Shown here: one piece after another, positions 34,611 through 43,738 of the stretch | Layout of the letters: each line of letters begins with the position of its first letter | Numbering within the stretch: the first letter of the stretch is position 1 | Origin: Pedobacter panaciterrae | GTDB lineage: Bacteria > Bacteroidota > Bacteroidia > Sphingobacteriales > Sphingobacteriaceae | DNA length: 64,000 bases | Reading direction: 5' to 3' | NCBI RefSeq assembly: GCF_001636695.1 | Contig: NZ_LGEL01000024.1 | Span: forward strand, 16,175-80,174 | Notes under the pieces: model-generated | What the model was told of the DNA's origin: nothing | Seen by the model: the letters and a program-made list of their open reading frames with translations, nothing else | The model's database searches: none | Position numbers and translations under genes: made by a program

Positions 34611-35879
34611 TTATATATCATTTAGTGCTTCAATAATATTTTGGTAAATATAATCCAGATCTTCGTTACTGATGATATAAGGAGCTAAAATATAAATGAT
34701 ATTCCCAAGAGGCCTAAGGATAATCCCCCTTTCCAGAAAGTAATTATACAGTTGATTCCTCAATCCGCTTAAATAAGAGGTATCTGTACCTGTTTCCCAT
34801 TCGATTACCAGTATTGTTCCTGCCTGCCTTACGTCTTTAATCTTCGGATGACCTTTAATCTGTAAAGCAAATGATTCATGCTTTGCTACTACCCTATGAA
34901 TGTTTTCAAGCGTTTCCGGTTCCAGCAAAATATCCAGACTGGCCAATGATGCGGCGCACGCCACCGGATTGGCAGTAAATGAATGGCCATGATACAGGGT
35001 TTTAAGCTTATCCTCACTTAAAAAGGCATCAAATATTTTTTGGTTACATGTGGTAATCCCCATTGGCATAGTGCCACCTGTAAGCCCCTTAGACAAACAA
35101 AAAATATCCGGACTGGTATTTAGTGCTTCACAAGAGAAGTACTTGCCAGTGCGTCCAAAACCAGTCATTACTTCATCCGCAATGGTTAATATCCCATGTT
35201 TCTGACAAGTTTCTATAAGCTGATCCAGGTATTGAGCTGCGTACATTAACATTCCGCCCGCTCCTAAAACCATAGGCTCAAATATAAAGCAGGCAACTTC
35301 ATTAGAAAGGTAATTGATCTTTGATTTAAGCTGCTCAATATTCCTTTCATTTGGCAGGTCTATAAACTCTACATCAAACAACAGTGCAGCAAAGGGATTA
35401 GTAAAAATACTCCTGCCGCTAACCGACATTGCACCGAAAGTATCGCCATGATAAGCTTCTCTAAAGGCAATGATCTTAGTACGGGGTTGCTTGATAGTAT
35501 TAACCCAATATTGTAAGCACATTTTTATAGCTACCTCTACTGCTGTAGATCCGTTATCGCTATAGAACACTTTTTCCTGTTTGCCGGGCAATAGAGGCAG
35601 CAAACGTTCTGCAAGTTGTACTGCCGGCTCATGGGTAAAACCCGCGAATATCACATGTTCAAGGGTCTTTAGCTGCTCAGCAACTTTGGCGGCAATATAG
35701 GGATGGGCATGGCCATGAATGGTTACCCACCAACTGGAAACTGCATCAATATATTTTTTACCATCTTCATCAAATAAATAAACGCCCTCTCCTCTTACAA
35801 TAGGGATATGAGGTGCGGCATTTTTCATTTGAGTATAAGGATGCCATATTACTTTTTTATCCCTTTCGACTAAACTCAT
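34611..35879 (-). CDS. bioA: Adenosylmethionine-8-amino-7-oxononanoate aminotransferase
   Basis: 422 residues of the class III aminotransferase fold. IWHPYTQMKN at the start, YSDNGSTAVEVAIKMCLQYW, EAYHGDTFGAMSVSG and the PLP lysine Lys264 in LSKGLTGGTMPMG mark BioA. It makes 7,8-diaminopelargonate in biotin synthesis. No other bio gene is adjacent. Last gene of a leftward CDF-Nudix-bioA set, overlapping the Nudix gene by four bases. Confidence 0.93.
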   Translation of the reverse strand: MSLVERDKKVIWHPYTQMKNAAPHIPIVRGEGVYLFDEDGKKYIDAVSSWWVTIHGHAHPYIAAKVAEQLKTLEHVIFAGFTHEPAVQLAERLLPLLPGKQEKVFYSDNGSTAVEVAIKMCLQYWVNTIKQPRTKIIAFREAYHGDTFGAMSVSGRSIFTNPFAALLFDVEFIDLPNERNIEQLKSKINYLSNEVACFIFEPMVLGAGGMLMYAAQYLDQLIETCQKHGILTIADEVMTGFGRTGKYFSCEALNTSPDIFCLSKGLTGGTMPMGITTCNQKIFDAFLSEDKLKTLYHGHSFTANPVACAASLASLDILLEPETLENIHRVVAKHESFALQIKGHPKIKDVRQAGTILVIEWETGTDTSYLSGLRNQLYNYFLERGIILRPLGNIIYILAPYIISNEDLDYIYQNIIEALNDI

Positions 35880-36316
35880 TGGTTTCTTTCTTTAATTAAT
35901 AGTTCTACTACAGTTTTGTCGGTTTTAAAAGTCACATCGTCAGTTTTAAGGTTATTCAGACTAACCCATCTAAACGATTGCAAGGTGTTTTCATCAAAAT
36001 CAAAAACTTCAGTTTTAAAATTAAGATCTAAAGGGTGTATGGCGTTTACGATATAATAAATGCTTAAAATCTGACTATCATTAAAAGAAGACTGTTCATA
36101 AAAATCCGTAGTATACAGATGACTGAGCACTTCAATTTCTGCATTACACTCTTCCATAAACTCGCGTTTAAGGGCATCTATTAAACCTTCACCCAGCTCT
36201 AACCCGCCGCCCGGAAATTTACTGAATGTTCGGCCGCCAGATTGTTCATCGCTAATCAGTACCTGGTTTTCAGCATTAATTAGTAAGCCGTATACTCTTA
36301 CATTAAAATAACTCAT
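35876..36316 (-). CDS. Nudix hydrolase
   Basis: 146 residues. The Nudix box is complete: GGGLELGEGLIDALKREFME followed by ECNAEI. The N-terminus YFNVRVYGLLINAENQVLIS is typical of the fold. The substrate cannot be told from sequence. It is translationally coupled on both sides, to the CDF gene upstream (ATGA) and bioA downstream. Confidence 0.88.
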   Translation of the reverse strand: MSYFNVRVYGLLINAENQVLISDEQSGGRTFSKFPGGGLELGEGLIDALKREFMEECNAEIEVLSHLYTTDFYEQSSFNDSQILSIYYIVNAIHPLDLNFKTEVFDFDENTLQSFRWVSLNNLKTDDVTFKTDKTVVELLIKERNQ

Positions 36317-37311
36317 TGATCGAAGTGTTTTTGATTTTTAGTTGCATTCTCGATTGTCCATTTAATTTCGCCTCTAAAGGCTTCCTGCCTTACCGGACAA
36401 TCCTGCATTTTGCAATAATTGCAGCAAGCGGGTAAACATGGATCTGCATGAATAAACAGCTCTGTTTTGCGGTGCGCATTACCATTTATAAGTTTATCAA
36501 TACTTGATATTTCCTGATGAACGCGGTTAAGGTCGAAGTAATAAGGAAGTGTGAAGTGGCAATCTATATGCAGATCAGCACCGTACTGCTGCGCCCTTAG
36601 GTTATGGACATCTATCCAGGGTTCCTTACGGTTCTTCTGCAAAATCTCTATAATGTCTTTTACAAGGTCAATATTACTTTCGTCCATTAAACCGCCTATA
36701 GACTGTCGGGTAAGCTTGTATCCGTTATAAATGATGTATAAACCCAGTAAAATTGATATTACGCTATCCAGCCAATAGATTTTGGTGAGTTGTATTAAAA
36801 TTACACCAACCACCAGTCCGGCACTGGTTACTGCATCTGTAAGCAGATGCTTTCCATCAGCCTCCAGTGTTATTGAATTGTGCTTTTTCCCCGTATTTAT
36901 CAGATAAAGGCCAATTATTAAATTCACAACCCCGGTTACGCCAATAATACCTGCTCCTTGAAAAAGCTGATAAATTGCCTTTGGGTAAATTAAATCGTAG
37001 GTAGATTTAAAGATGATGATTAATCCGGCAATGGTAATAAGTATTCCTTCCAGAAAAGCAGAGAAAAACTCCACTTTGCCATGGCCGTAAGGATGATTTT
37101 TATCTTTAGGAATGGTTGCCAGATAGATACTATAAAATGCAAAGCTACTGGCCAGTACATTTACAATACTCTCTAAAGCGTCGGTTAAAATTGCATTAGA
37201 TTGAGTCATAAAATAGGCAACAAATTTTGCCAGCATGAGCACTATACTAACGCATAAAGAAAGAAGTATCGCCTTTTTTTTAGGTTGCACTTTATAGAGA
37301 TTAGCTACCAA
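36313..37311 (-). CDS. Cation diffusion facilitator transporter with Cys-rich tail
   Basis: 332 residues. Six membrane segments lie in residues 1-215, with the CDF metal motif at TDALESIVNV (D/E) and HPYGHGKVEF. The cytoplasmic domain contains HNLRAQQYGADLHIDCHF. The C-terminus carries an unusual cluster CLPACCNYCKMQDC, five or six cysteines plus nearby His, suggesting an extra metal site. Export of Zn, Fe, Mn or a similar ion is likely. First gene of a three-gene leftward operon. Confidence 0.88.
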   Translation of the reverse strand: MVANLYKVQPKKKAILLSLCVSIVLMLAKFVAYFMTQSNAILTDALESIVNVLASSFAFYSIYLATIPKDKNHPYGHGKVEFFSAFLEGILITIAGLIIIFKSTYDLIYPKAIYQLFQGAGIIGVTGVVNLIIGLYLINTGKKHNSITLEADGKHLLTDAVTSAGLVVGVILIQLTKIYWLDSVISILLGLYIIYNGYKLTRQSIGGLMDESNIDLVKDIIEILQKNRKEPWIDVHNLRAQQYGADLHIDCHFTLPYYFDLNRVHQEISSIDKLINGNAHRKTELFIHADPCLPACCNYCKMQDCPVRQEAFRGEIKWTIENATKNQKHFDQ

Positions 37312-37400
37312 AAATACAGTTTCACTATCGAATTATATTAAAAAGTATTTTTTTTAGTTTATAATTGAGTGAGGTTCATATATTTGTTGTTGCACAAAAT

Positions 37401-37408
37401 TAAATTTG
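37401..37408 (+). promoter_or_regulatory. Probable -7 box for the aminotransferase gene
   Basis: TAAATTTG matches the Bacteroidota TAnnTTTG element 17 bases before the preferred ATG at 37426. A TTTG lies upstream but only 14 bases away, so the -33 partner is unclear. Confidence 0.4.
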
Positions 37409-37425
37409 CCCACGCACAAATTATT

Positions 37426-38619
37426 ATGACATTTTTATCCAAAAGAATCAATAACCTATCTGAGTCACAGACAATTAAAATGGCTAAGTTAGGCAGAGAG
37501 CTATCCGCAAAAGGAATAGACGTTATTAACTTAAGCTTTGGTGAGCCAGACTTCTTTACGCCAGAGTTTGTAAAGGAAGCTGCAAAGACCGCTGTAGATG
37601 AGAATTACTCGTACTACACTCCAGTTTCTGGTTACCCTGAACTACGTAAGGCAGTTGCAGAAAAGTTATTGAGAGAAAATGGATTAAGCTATGGTTTTGA
37701 TCAGATTGTAGTTTCTACAGGAGCTAAACAATCACTTGCAAACGCAGTAATGTGTCTTGTTGATCCGGGAGATGAAGTTATTGTTCCAACTCCTTACTGG
37801 GTATCTTATTCAGAAATGATCAAACTTGGTGAAGGCGAAACAGTATTCATCAATGCCACAGTTGAAAACAACTTTAAAATCACGGGAGCACAATTAGAAG
37901 CTGCAATTACCCCTAAAACTAAATTATTCATGTTCTCTTCGCCATGCAACCCTACGGGATCTGTATACAGCAAAGAAGAATTGGCTGATTTAGTGGCTGT
38001 TTTTGAAAAACACCCGAACATCTATATCATCTCTGATGAGATTTATGAACACATCAACTTTGTTGGTAAACATGCTTCAATTGCAGAATTTGAATCGATC
38101 AAAGACAGGGTAATACTAATCAATGGTTTCTCTAAATCTTATGCTATGACTGGCTGGAGAGTTGGTTACATGGCTGCAAATAAAGAAATTGCAAATGCTT
38201 GCGATAAATTACAAGGTCAAATCACTTCAGGCACTTCTTCTATAGCTCAACGTGCAGCTTTAGCGGCTTACCAGGGAGGTTTAGATACTGTAAACGAAAT
38301 GGTTGGCGAGTTTAAAAAACGCAGAGACATCGTTTATTCCCTATTAACGGAAATCCCGGGTGTTAAAGTTAATCTTCCGGACGGAGCTTTCTATTTCTTC
38401 CCTGAAATAAAATCTTACTTTGGTAAAACTGACGGTACGCAAACTATCAATAGCGCAGAAGACCTAAGCTTGTTCTTATTAAACGAAGCTCATGTATCTA
38501 CTGTTACCGGCGAAGCATTTGGAAACAGCGATTGTATCAGAATTTCTTACGCTGCTGCTGAAGATAAACTTAGGGATGCAGTTTCAAGAATAAAAGCAGC
38601 ATTGGCTAAATTAAGTTAA
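37426..38619 (+). CDS. Aspartate-type class I/II aminotransferase
   Basis: 397 residues from the ATG at 37426 (MTFLSKRINNLSESQTIKMA); an upstream ATG would add a hydrophobic, non-conserved 19-residue leader. The class I fold shows INLSFGEPDFFTP, YTPVSGYPELRKAVA, SSPCNPTG and the PLP lysine Lys237 in NGFSKSYAMTGWRVGY. Aspartate or a broad amino-acid specificity (AspC-like, group Ib) is likely. A strong terminator follows. Confidence 0.9.
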   Translation: MTFLSKRINNLSESQTIKMAKLGRELSAKGIDVINLSFGEPDFFTPEFVKEAAKTAVDENYSYYTPVSGYPELRKAVAEKLLRENGLSYGFDQIVVSTGAKQSLANAVMCLVDPGDEVIVPTPYWVSYSEMIKLGEGETVFINATVENNFKITGAQLEAAITPKTKLFMFSSPCNPTGSVYSKEELADLVAVFEKHPNIYIISDEIYEHINFVGKHASIAEFESIKDRVILINGFSKSYAMTGWRVGYMAANKEIANACDKLQGQITSGTSSIAQRAALAAYQGGLDTVNEMVGEFKKRRDIVYSLLTEIPGVKVNLPDGAFYFFPEIKSYFGKTDGTQTINSAEDLSLFLLNEAHVSTVTGEAFGNSDCIRISYAAAEDKLRDAVSRIKAALAKLS

Positions 38620-38655
38620 GTTAGTACTTAGATATTAGTATTTAGACATTGAGCT
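38620..38655. repeat. Single arm of a TACTTAG-type intergenic repeat
   Basis: The bases after the aminotransferase stop read GTTAGTACTTAGATATTAGT followed by ATTTAGAC. They resemble the left arm of the inverted repeat after queA (42303-42334). No mirror arm is seen here, so it is a solitary or decayed copy. Confidence 0.5.
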
Positions 38656-38663
38656 TGAAATAT

Positions 38664-38710
38664 AACAACAAGGGCTGTTCTAATAATAGAACAGCCCTTG
38701 TTGTTTTTTA
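38664..38710 (+). terminator. Strong rho-independent terminator
   Basis: AACAACAAGGGCTGTTCT pairs with AGAACAGCCCTTGTTGTT around a six-base AATAAT loop, followed by a T-run. It terminates the aminotransferase transcript. Confidence 0.9.
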
Positions 38711-38843
38711 ATGATATGCAATCTAGTTCTATCTTACCCAATTGTGAAAAAAGGCAATAGAAAAATTGCCTCTATATTTAACTTATTACATAATTTAGTA
38801 AAGATCAAAATGCTCATCACCAGAACAAACCCTAAACACCAAT

Positions 38844-39635
38844 ATGAAAGTTGCATTGGCATCGCCACCAATACCTAATTCCTTAGCCGAAGGATTAGCT
38901 AATTTAGAAAATTTGGTTATGGATGCGTCTAAGCGTCAAGCAGAGATTATTTGCTTTCCTGAATCTTATTTGCCTGGATATCCTGGAATGGGATATGCAC
39001 TTTCAGATCAAAGCCCTGAATCTTTGAAAGCTGCCTTAAATCGTGTTTGTGATATTGCCCAACTTCATTCGATAGGCATTATTATTCCGATGGATTGGCA
39101 TTGCCCGTCGGGCCTGCAAAATCTTGCCTTTGTGATATCGTCTGAAGGGAAAATTCTTGGACATCAAACCAAAAATCAACTTGATCCATCAGAAGATAAT
39201 ATTTGGATTCCCGGAACTGAAAGACAAATCTTTGAGATAAGTGGAGTAAAGTTTGGAATAAGCATTTGTCATGAAGGATTTCGATACCCTGAATCGGTAA
39301 GATGGGCTGCTCAGAATGGGGCATCAATTGTGTTCCACCCCCACTTTACTGAAAATAAGGAAAATGCAAAAATACTTACCGAATGGGGTAGCATGGACAA
39401 CCCATATTATGAAAAAGGAATGATCATGCGCTCTATTGAAAATACAATCTATTTTGCAAGTGTAAACTATGCGTCTAAATATATGGAGTCAGCAACTTCG
39501 GTAATTAATCCTGACGGAACGCTTAATGTTTACCAGAAGTACGGAACAAGCGGAGTAATTTTAGTAGACATTGATCTAAATAAGGCAACTGGTATGCTAG
39601 CAAAGCGATTTAAAAATCAATTGTATAATAAATAG
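38844..39635 (+). CDS. Carbon-nitrogen hydrolase (nitrilase superfamily)
   Basis: 263 residues. The catalytic triad is Glu40 in CFPESYLPGYPG, Lys110 in HQTKNQLD and Cys142 in SICHEGFRYPE. Family members hydrolyse amides or nitriles. The short N-terminus MKVALASPPIPNSLAEGLAN is typical, and there is no signal peptide. The substrate is unknown. It is flanked by the aminotransferase terminator and a gene-free inverted repeat. Confidence 0.87.
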   Translation: MKVALASPPIPNSLAEGLANLENLVMDASKRQAEIICFPESYLPGYPGMGYALSDQSPESLKAALNRVCDIAQLHSIGIIIPMDWHCPSGLQNLAFVISSEGKILGHQTKNQLDPSEDNIWIPGTERQIFEISGVKFGISICHEGFRYPESVRWAAQNGASIVFHPHFTENKENAKILTEWGSMDNPYYEKGMIMRSIENTIYFASVNYASKYMESATSVINPDGTLNVYQKYGTSGVILVDIDLNKATGMLAKRFKNQLYNK

Positions 39636-39725
39636 CAAAACACATAATGGCTCAATACTTATTGAACCAGGAATTATTGCACTAGTAAATAACTGGACTA
39701 GCGAGTTTATGCTGAGGCGCCATAT

Positions 39726-39820
39726 TTAAAAACTGAGCGTTCTAGGAAAAGACATAGGAAATTTTGTCCTTTTTCAGGGCAAAAGATTCCAGCCTTTGAG
39801 TAGTAATGCTCAGTTTTTAA
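39726..39820. repeat. 95-bp inverted-repeat element between convergent genes
   Basis: Perfect 13-bp ends TTAAAAACTGAGC (39726-39738) and GCTCAGTTTTTAA (39808-39820) enclose a second, imperfect pair GGAAATTTTGTCCT / AGGGCAAAAGATTCC (39757-39770 and 39776-39790). GCCATATT occurs just outside both ends (39719 and 39833). It could be a two-way terminator or a tiny MITE-like element; its T-runs are compatible with termination. Confidence 0.5.
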
Positions 39821-39838
39821 GCAAAAAGCGAAGCCATA

Positions 39839-41080
39839 TTAAGAGCGAATCGCTTCGACAGGATCCAGTCTCGATGCCGCATAAGCTGGCCAAAAGCCCG
39901 ATATTGTGCCTATAATAACAGAAACCCCTATGCCCAGCATAATATTCTTCATGAATAATATCATCTCAAAACCGGCGGCACTGGCAGCTAACGTTGCCAG
40001 ATAAACGAGCAGCAATCCTAACAATCCTCCGAGCAGACACAGTGCTATCGCTTCAAATAGAAACTGCAGCATAATAAAATAATTCTTAGCACCCAGCGAT
40101 TTCTGGATACCGATAATATTGGTACGTTCTTTTACGGATACAAACATGATGTTAGCGATGCCGAATCCTCCAACAAGAATAGAGAAACCACCGATAACCC
40201 AGCCGGCTATATCAACCATGCCGAACATTGTATCTAACTGATTAGAAGCAATGGTGCTCTTATTCAAGGAAAAATCATCCTCAACACCCGGCCTTAGCCT
40301 TCTGATTGAGCGCATGGTTCCTTTTATTTCACTTTCAATTTCCTCAAGCGAGATGTGTTCAAGTCCCCTTACTGTAATTGACGGATCATACCTATCGCTT
40401 TCAATATCCATAATGCCTTTAGCAAAATTTAAAGGCATTATGATATTTTTATCCTGAGACATTCCAAGAATATCTTCACCCTCTTTTTTAAAAACCCCTA
40501 CGACATTTAATTTCCTGCCCATTACCGTTATCGATTTACCGATTGCCGGTTCTCCATTAAATAAACCTTCAGCTACAAGCGCACCGATAAGAACAACAGG
40601 AGAGCCAGACTTTCCCTCATTCTCTGTAAAATATCTTCCTTCCTGAAAGTCCAGGGTCCATGTTTTATTAAAATCCTGAGAAGCGGCCCTTACCCCCACG
40701 CCTTCTACAGAATTGCTTCTATATTTAATCGTTCTCTCATTTGCCCATATCTCGTAAGACAGGCCTTCAGCATGCTCCAAACGTGACTTTAACAATTCAT
40801 AATCTCTAAGTGATGGCACCGGTCTGTTCATATATTTCCACCACGGATAATCACCAAAACCTCCCCATGGCCATTTCTGAACAAATATTGTTTTAGAACC
40901 TAACTTATCTATACTGGCCTGCAGTTTACTCCTAAAAGTATCGGCAGCAGAAAACACGAATATGATTGCAAAAATACCAATGGTGATCCCCAATAAGGAA
41001 AGCATGGTACGAAGCTTATTTTGGCGTAGAGCATCAAATGCAAATCGAAAACTTTCGCCTATTAGTTTGAGAATGATCAT
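39839..41080 (-). CDS. ABC transporter permease, MacB/FtsX type
   Basis: 413 residues. One N-terminal membrane helix (about 22-45, RTMLSLLGITIGIFAIIFVF) is followed by a large periplasmic MacB-PCD domain (about 50-270) and three C-terminal helices (FtsX domain, ending ASRLDPVEAIRS). Such permeases pair with a MacB/LolD-type ATPase; one is encoded at 44297-45058, also on the minus strand, but five or more genes apart. Function in lipoprotein, peptide or drug export is inferred. Confidence 0.87.
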   Translation of the reverse strand: MIILKLIGESFRFAFDALRQNKLRTMLSLLGITIGIFAIIFVFSAADTFRSKLQASIDKLGSKTIFVQKWPWGGFGDYPWWKYMNRPVPSLRDYELLKSRLEHAEGLSYEIWANERTIKYRSNSVEGVGVRAASQDFNKTWTLDFQEGRYFTENEGKSGSPVVLIGALVAEGLFNGEPAIGKSITVMGRKLNVVGVFKKEGEDILGMSQDKNIIMPLNFAKGIMDIESDRYDPSITVRGLEHISLEEIESEIKGTMRSIRRLRPGVEDDFSLNKSTIASNQLDTMFGMVDIAGWVIGGFSILVGGFGIANIMFVSVKERTNIIGIQKSLGAKNYFIMLQFLFEAIALCLLGGLLGLLLVYLATLAASAAGFEMILFMKNIMLGIGVSVIIGTISGFWPAYAASRLDPVEAIRS

Positions 41081-41195
41081 AATTAATGTTTAGACCAAAA
41101 CTAACCAAAAAGGTTACAGAAAAACATTATATAATATAAAAAATACATTTATGTTTAGGAATAAAACCTATCTTGTTTATCAGGCCGCAAGTTAA

Positions 41196-41228
41196 TTGTA
41201 AAAAAGAAGATTATATTTTGTAAATTTG
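41196..41228 (+). promoter_or_regulatory. Promoter of queA
   Basis: TTG at 41196-41198 and TAAATTTG at 41221-41228 are 22 bases apart. This is close to the Bacteroidota -33/-7 arrangement (TTG, about 19-22 bases, TAnnTTTG), 26 bases before the ATG. Confidence 0.6.
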
Positions 41229-41254
41229 CGCCCTTAATTATCACATCGAAAAAT

Positions 41255-42304
41255 ATGAAGTTATCTCAATTTAAGTTTAATTTACCTGAGTCATTAGTTG
41301 CCAATACACCTTCAGAACAAAGGGACGAAGCCCGTTTAATGGTTTTACACAAGGATAGTGGCAAAATTGAACATAAAATATTTAAGGATATTTTAGGTTA
41401 TTTTGATGATAAGGATGTAATGATATTGAACAACACCAAAGTTTTTCCTGCACGTTTATACGGAAATAAGGAAAAAACAGGTGCAACAATTGAAGTCTTC
41501 TTATTACGTGAACTGAACAAAGAACTACGCTTATGGGATGTTTTGGTCGATCCTGCCCGTAAAATCCGTGTTGGAAACAAATTATACTTTGGTGATGACG
41601 ATTTATTAGTTGCTGAAGTTGTTGATAATACTACCTCACGTGGACGTACCATTCGTTTCTTATTTGATGGAACTGACGAAGAATTCAGAAAAAACATTGA
41701 AATTCTTGGTGAAACTCCACTTCCTAAATATATCAAACGTAAAGCTACTGCCCAGGATAAAGAGCGTTATCAAACCATATTCGCAAAACATGAAGGAGCT
41801 GTTGCTGCCCCTACTGCAGGTTTACACTTTAGCAGGGAATTAATGAAACGCCTGGAATTAAAAGGTGTTAATTTTGCAGAAGTTACTTTACATGTTGGTT
41901 TAGGTACTTTCAGATCTGTAGAAGTTGAAGACTTAACTAAACACAAGATGGACTCAGAACAGTTCATTATTGAGCAAAAAGATGCAGACATTGTAAATAA
42001 AGCTATTGAAAATAAAAGAAAAATCTGTGCCGTTGGAACTACTTCTATGCGTGCAATAGAATCAGCTGTTTCTTCGAACAGAACACTTAAGGCAGCTAAC
42101 GACTGGACAAGTAAGTTCATCTTCCCTCCTTATGATTTCAGTATCGCTAACTCAATGATTACTAACTTCCACACTCCTGAATCAACTTTATTGATGATGG
42201 TAAGTGCATTTGGCGGTTACGATTACGTTAGAAATGCATATGAAGTAGCTTTAAAAGAAAAATACCGTTTCTATAGCTATGGTGATGCCATGTTAATCAT
42301 TTAG
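41255..42304 (+). CDS. queA: S-adenosylmethionine:tRNA ribosyltransferase-isomerase
   Basis: 349 residues, the usual length. [50 protein letters not shown] and [19 protein letters not shown] are family blocks. It adds the epoxycyclopentane ring in queuosine synthesis on tRNA. Monocistronic, with a good promoter upstream and an inverted repeat downstream. Confidence 0.96.
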   Translation: MKLSQFKFNLPESLVANTPSEQRDEARLMVLHKDSGKIEHKIFKDILGYFDDKDVMILNNTKVFPARLYGNKEKTGATIEVFLLRELNKELRLWDVLVDPARKIRVGNKLYFGDDDLLVAEVVDNTTSRGRTIRFLFDGTDEEFRKNIEILGETPLPKYIKRKATAQDKERYQTIFAKHEGAVAAPTAGLHFSRELMKRLELKGVNFAEVTLHVGLGTFRSVEVEDLTKHKMDSEQFIIEQKDADIVNKAIENKRKICAVGTTSMRAIESAVSSNRTLKAANDWTSKFIFPPYDFSIANSMITNFHTPESTLLMMVSAFGGYDYVRNAYEVALKEKYRFYSYGDAMLII

Positions 42305-42400
42305 TACTTTAGATACTAGTACTTAGTATTTAGACAAGATGCAAATAGCTCATTAACGATACGATTATCTAAATACTAAGTACTAACTACTAAATACTCC
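42303..42400. repeat. Inverted repeat of the TACTTAGTATTTAGA family
   Basis: A perfect 17-bp inverted repeat: AGTACTTAGTATTTAGA (42318-42334) and TCTAAATACTAAGTACT (42368-42384). Further partial TAGTACT units lie outside (42302-42317) and TAACTACTAAATACT follows (42383-42397). It separates queA and ispD and ends seven bases before the ispD ATG. A related single arm lies at 38624-38650. Confidence 0.75.
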
Positions 42401-42403
42401 CTC

Positions 42404-43087
42404 ATGAAATACTACGCCATTTTAGTTGCAGGCGGTTCTGGCAACAGAATGCAAAATGCCATAGCCAAACAGTTTCTATTATTAGATGGCAAACCAGTAT
42501 TAATGCATACACTGGAAGCATTTAATCAATGCGCATTAAACCCCGAAATACTCTTAGTACTAAATATACATCAGCACGCCTACTGGGAACAGCTCTGCAT
42601 CACATACAACTGCACAATCCCTCATCAGGTAATAAAAGGTGGCGAACAAAGATTTCATTCCGTAAAAAACGGTCTAAAAGCCATTAAAGGGAAAGGAATA
42701 GTTGCTGTGCATGATGCAGTAAGGCCGCTGATAACTCCTGACCTTATTTCAAAGTCGTTTCAGGTAGCGGAAGAAAAAGGTAACTGTGTTGTAGGAATTA
42801 CACCAACAGATTCGATCAGAAGAATAATTGGAAGTCAAAAAAGTGAATCTCTGAATAGAAATGAAGTCACTTTGATACAAACCCCTCAGACTTTTAATTT
42901 AGATATATTAAGAAAATCCTATGAAAAGCCGTTCAGGAATGAGTTTACTGACGATGCCTCTGTTGCGGAATATTCAGGTTTCGAAATAAATATGATTGAA
43001 GGCGAAAGAGAGAATATAAAGATTACTTATCCGGAGGATCTCGAAATCGCATTAATATTTCTTAACAAGCGAAAAGCGGCTTTGTAG
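42404..43087 (+). CDS. ispD: 2-C-methyl-D-erythritol 4-phosphate cytidylyltransferase
   Basis: 227 residues. LVAGGSGNRM is the CTP-binding motif. AVHDAVRPL, TPTDSIR and TDDASVAEYSG are family signatures. It makes CDP-methylerythritol in the MEP isoprenoid pathway. The next MEP gene (ispF) is not adjacent. A small hairpin follows the stop. Confidence 0.93.
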   Translation: MKYYAILVAGGSGNRMQNAIAKQFLLLDGKPVLMHTLEAFNQCALNPEILLVLNIHQHAYWEQLCITYNCTIPHQVIKGGEQRFHSVKNGLKAIKGKGIVAVHDAVRPLITPDLISKSFQVAEEKGNCVVGITPTDSIRRIIGSQKSESLNRNEVTLIQTPQTFNLDILRKSYEKPFRNEFTDDASVAEYSGFEINMIEGERENIKITYPEDLEIALIFLNKRKAAL

Positions 43088-43090
43088 AGC

Positions 43091-43116
43091 GTCATACCGA
43101 CTTTCACCGGCATGAC
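43091..43116. terminator. Short hairpin after ispD
   Basis: GTCATACCG-ACTTTCAC-CGGCATGAC forms a small stem just after the ispD stop. There is no T-run, so it may be a weak terminator or a decayed end of the GTCAT-type element. Confidence 0.35.
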
Positions 43117-43132
43117 GACTGATTTACAGCTA

Positions 43133-43294
43133 TTATGCTGCTCTATTTATAACTTTAAGGATAATTGCTATTACCGCAATAACTAATAAAATGTGGATTA
43201 GGCCACCTACATTTGGACCAAATCCATTAAAGAAGAAGCCAATGATCCACAGTATTACTAATACTACAGCAACTAGATAAAGAAGATTTCCCAT
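43133..43294 (-). CDS. lmo0937-family small membrane protein
   Basis: 53 residues: starts MGNLLYLVAVVLVILWIIGF, then FFNGFGPNVGGLIHILLVIA, ending VINRAA. Two hydrophobic segments around a GGLIH turn are the mark of this widespread tiny membrane protein family. Its function is unknown; in several bacteria it is stress-inducible. Too short for most automatic calling. Confidence 0.8.
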   Translation of the reverse strand: MGNLLYLVAVVLVILWIIGFFFNGFGPNVGGLIHILLVIAVIAIILKVINRAA

Positions 43295-43382
43295 AACGTT
43301 TAATTTTAAGTGTATGTTTTAGATAGATTCAAGGTTGTGTTAAACACTTCCATGACAAAACATAAACAATCATCGTTCCAAA

Positions 43383-43418
43383 AAAGAAAGGCCCCGATTA
43401 ATCGGGGCCTTTCTTTTT
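43383..43418 (-). terminator. Terminator of the DUF2795 gene
   Basis: AAAGAAAGGCCCCGAT pairs perfectly with ATCGGGGCCTTTCTTT around TA. Read leftward it starts 12 bases after the DUF2795 stop and ends in a T-run. The reverse side also has T residues, so it may work both ways. Confidence 0.88.
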
Positions 43419-43430
43419 TAGTAGTTATGG

Positions 43431-43652
43431 TTAATATTCGTCTTCATTAAAGAAGAAATCATCCTTAGTAGGGTAATCAGGCCAAATCTCCTCGATGGTT
43501 TCATATGGTTCCCCATCATCCTCCAAAGCTTGTAAATTTTCTATCACCTCTACAGGTGCTCCAGATCGTATACCATAATCTATCAATTCATCTTTTGTTG
43601 CAGGCCATGGAGCGTCTTCCAAATGCGATGCGAGTTCTAAAGTCCAATACAT
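43431..43652 (-). CDS. DUF2795 domain protein
   Basis: 73 residues, starting MYWTLELASHLEDAPWPATK, followed by DELIDYGIRSGAPVEVIENL, the DUF2795 core that resembles a small helical, DNA-binding-like fold. The C-terminus is strongly acidic (DDFFFNEDEY). Function unknown; very common as a single gene in Bacteroidota. Its terminator is at 43383-43418. Confidence 0.9.
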   Translation of the reverse strand: MYWTLELASHLEDAPWPATKDELIDYGIRSGAPVEVIENLQALEDDGEPYETIEEIWPDYPTKDDFFFNEDEY

Positions 43653-43738
43653 ATTTCTTTACTATTAAGTTATTCTAAATTTATTCGCAAAAGTATATTA
43701 AAAAACCTGAGCAAAACAAACTTTTTTTTCCACTTTTT

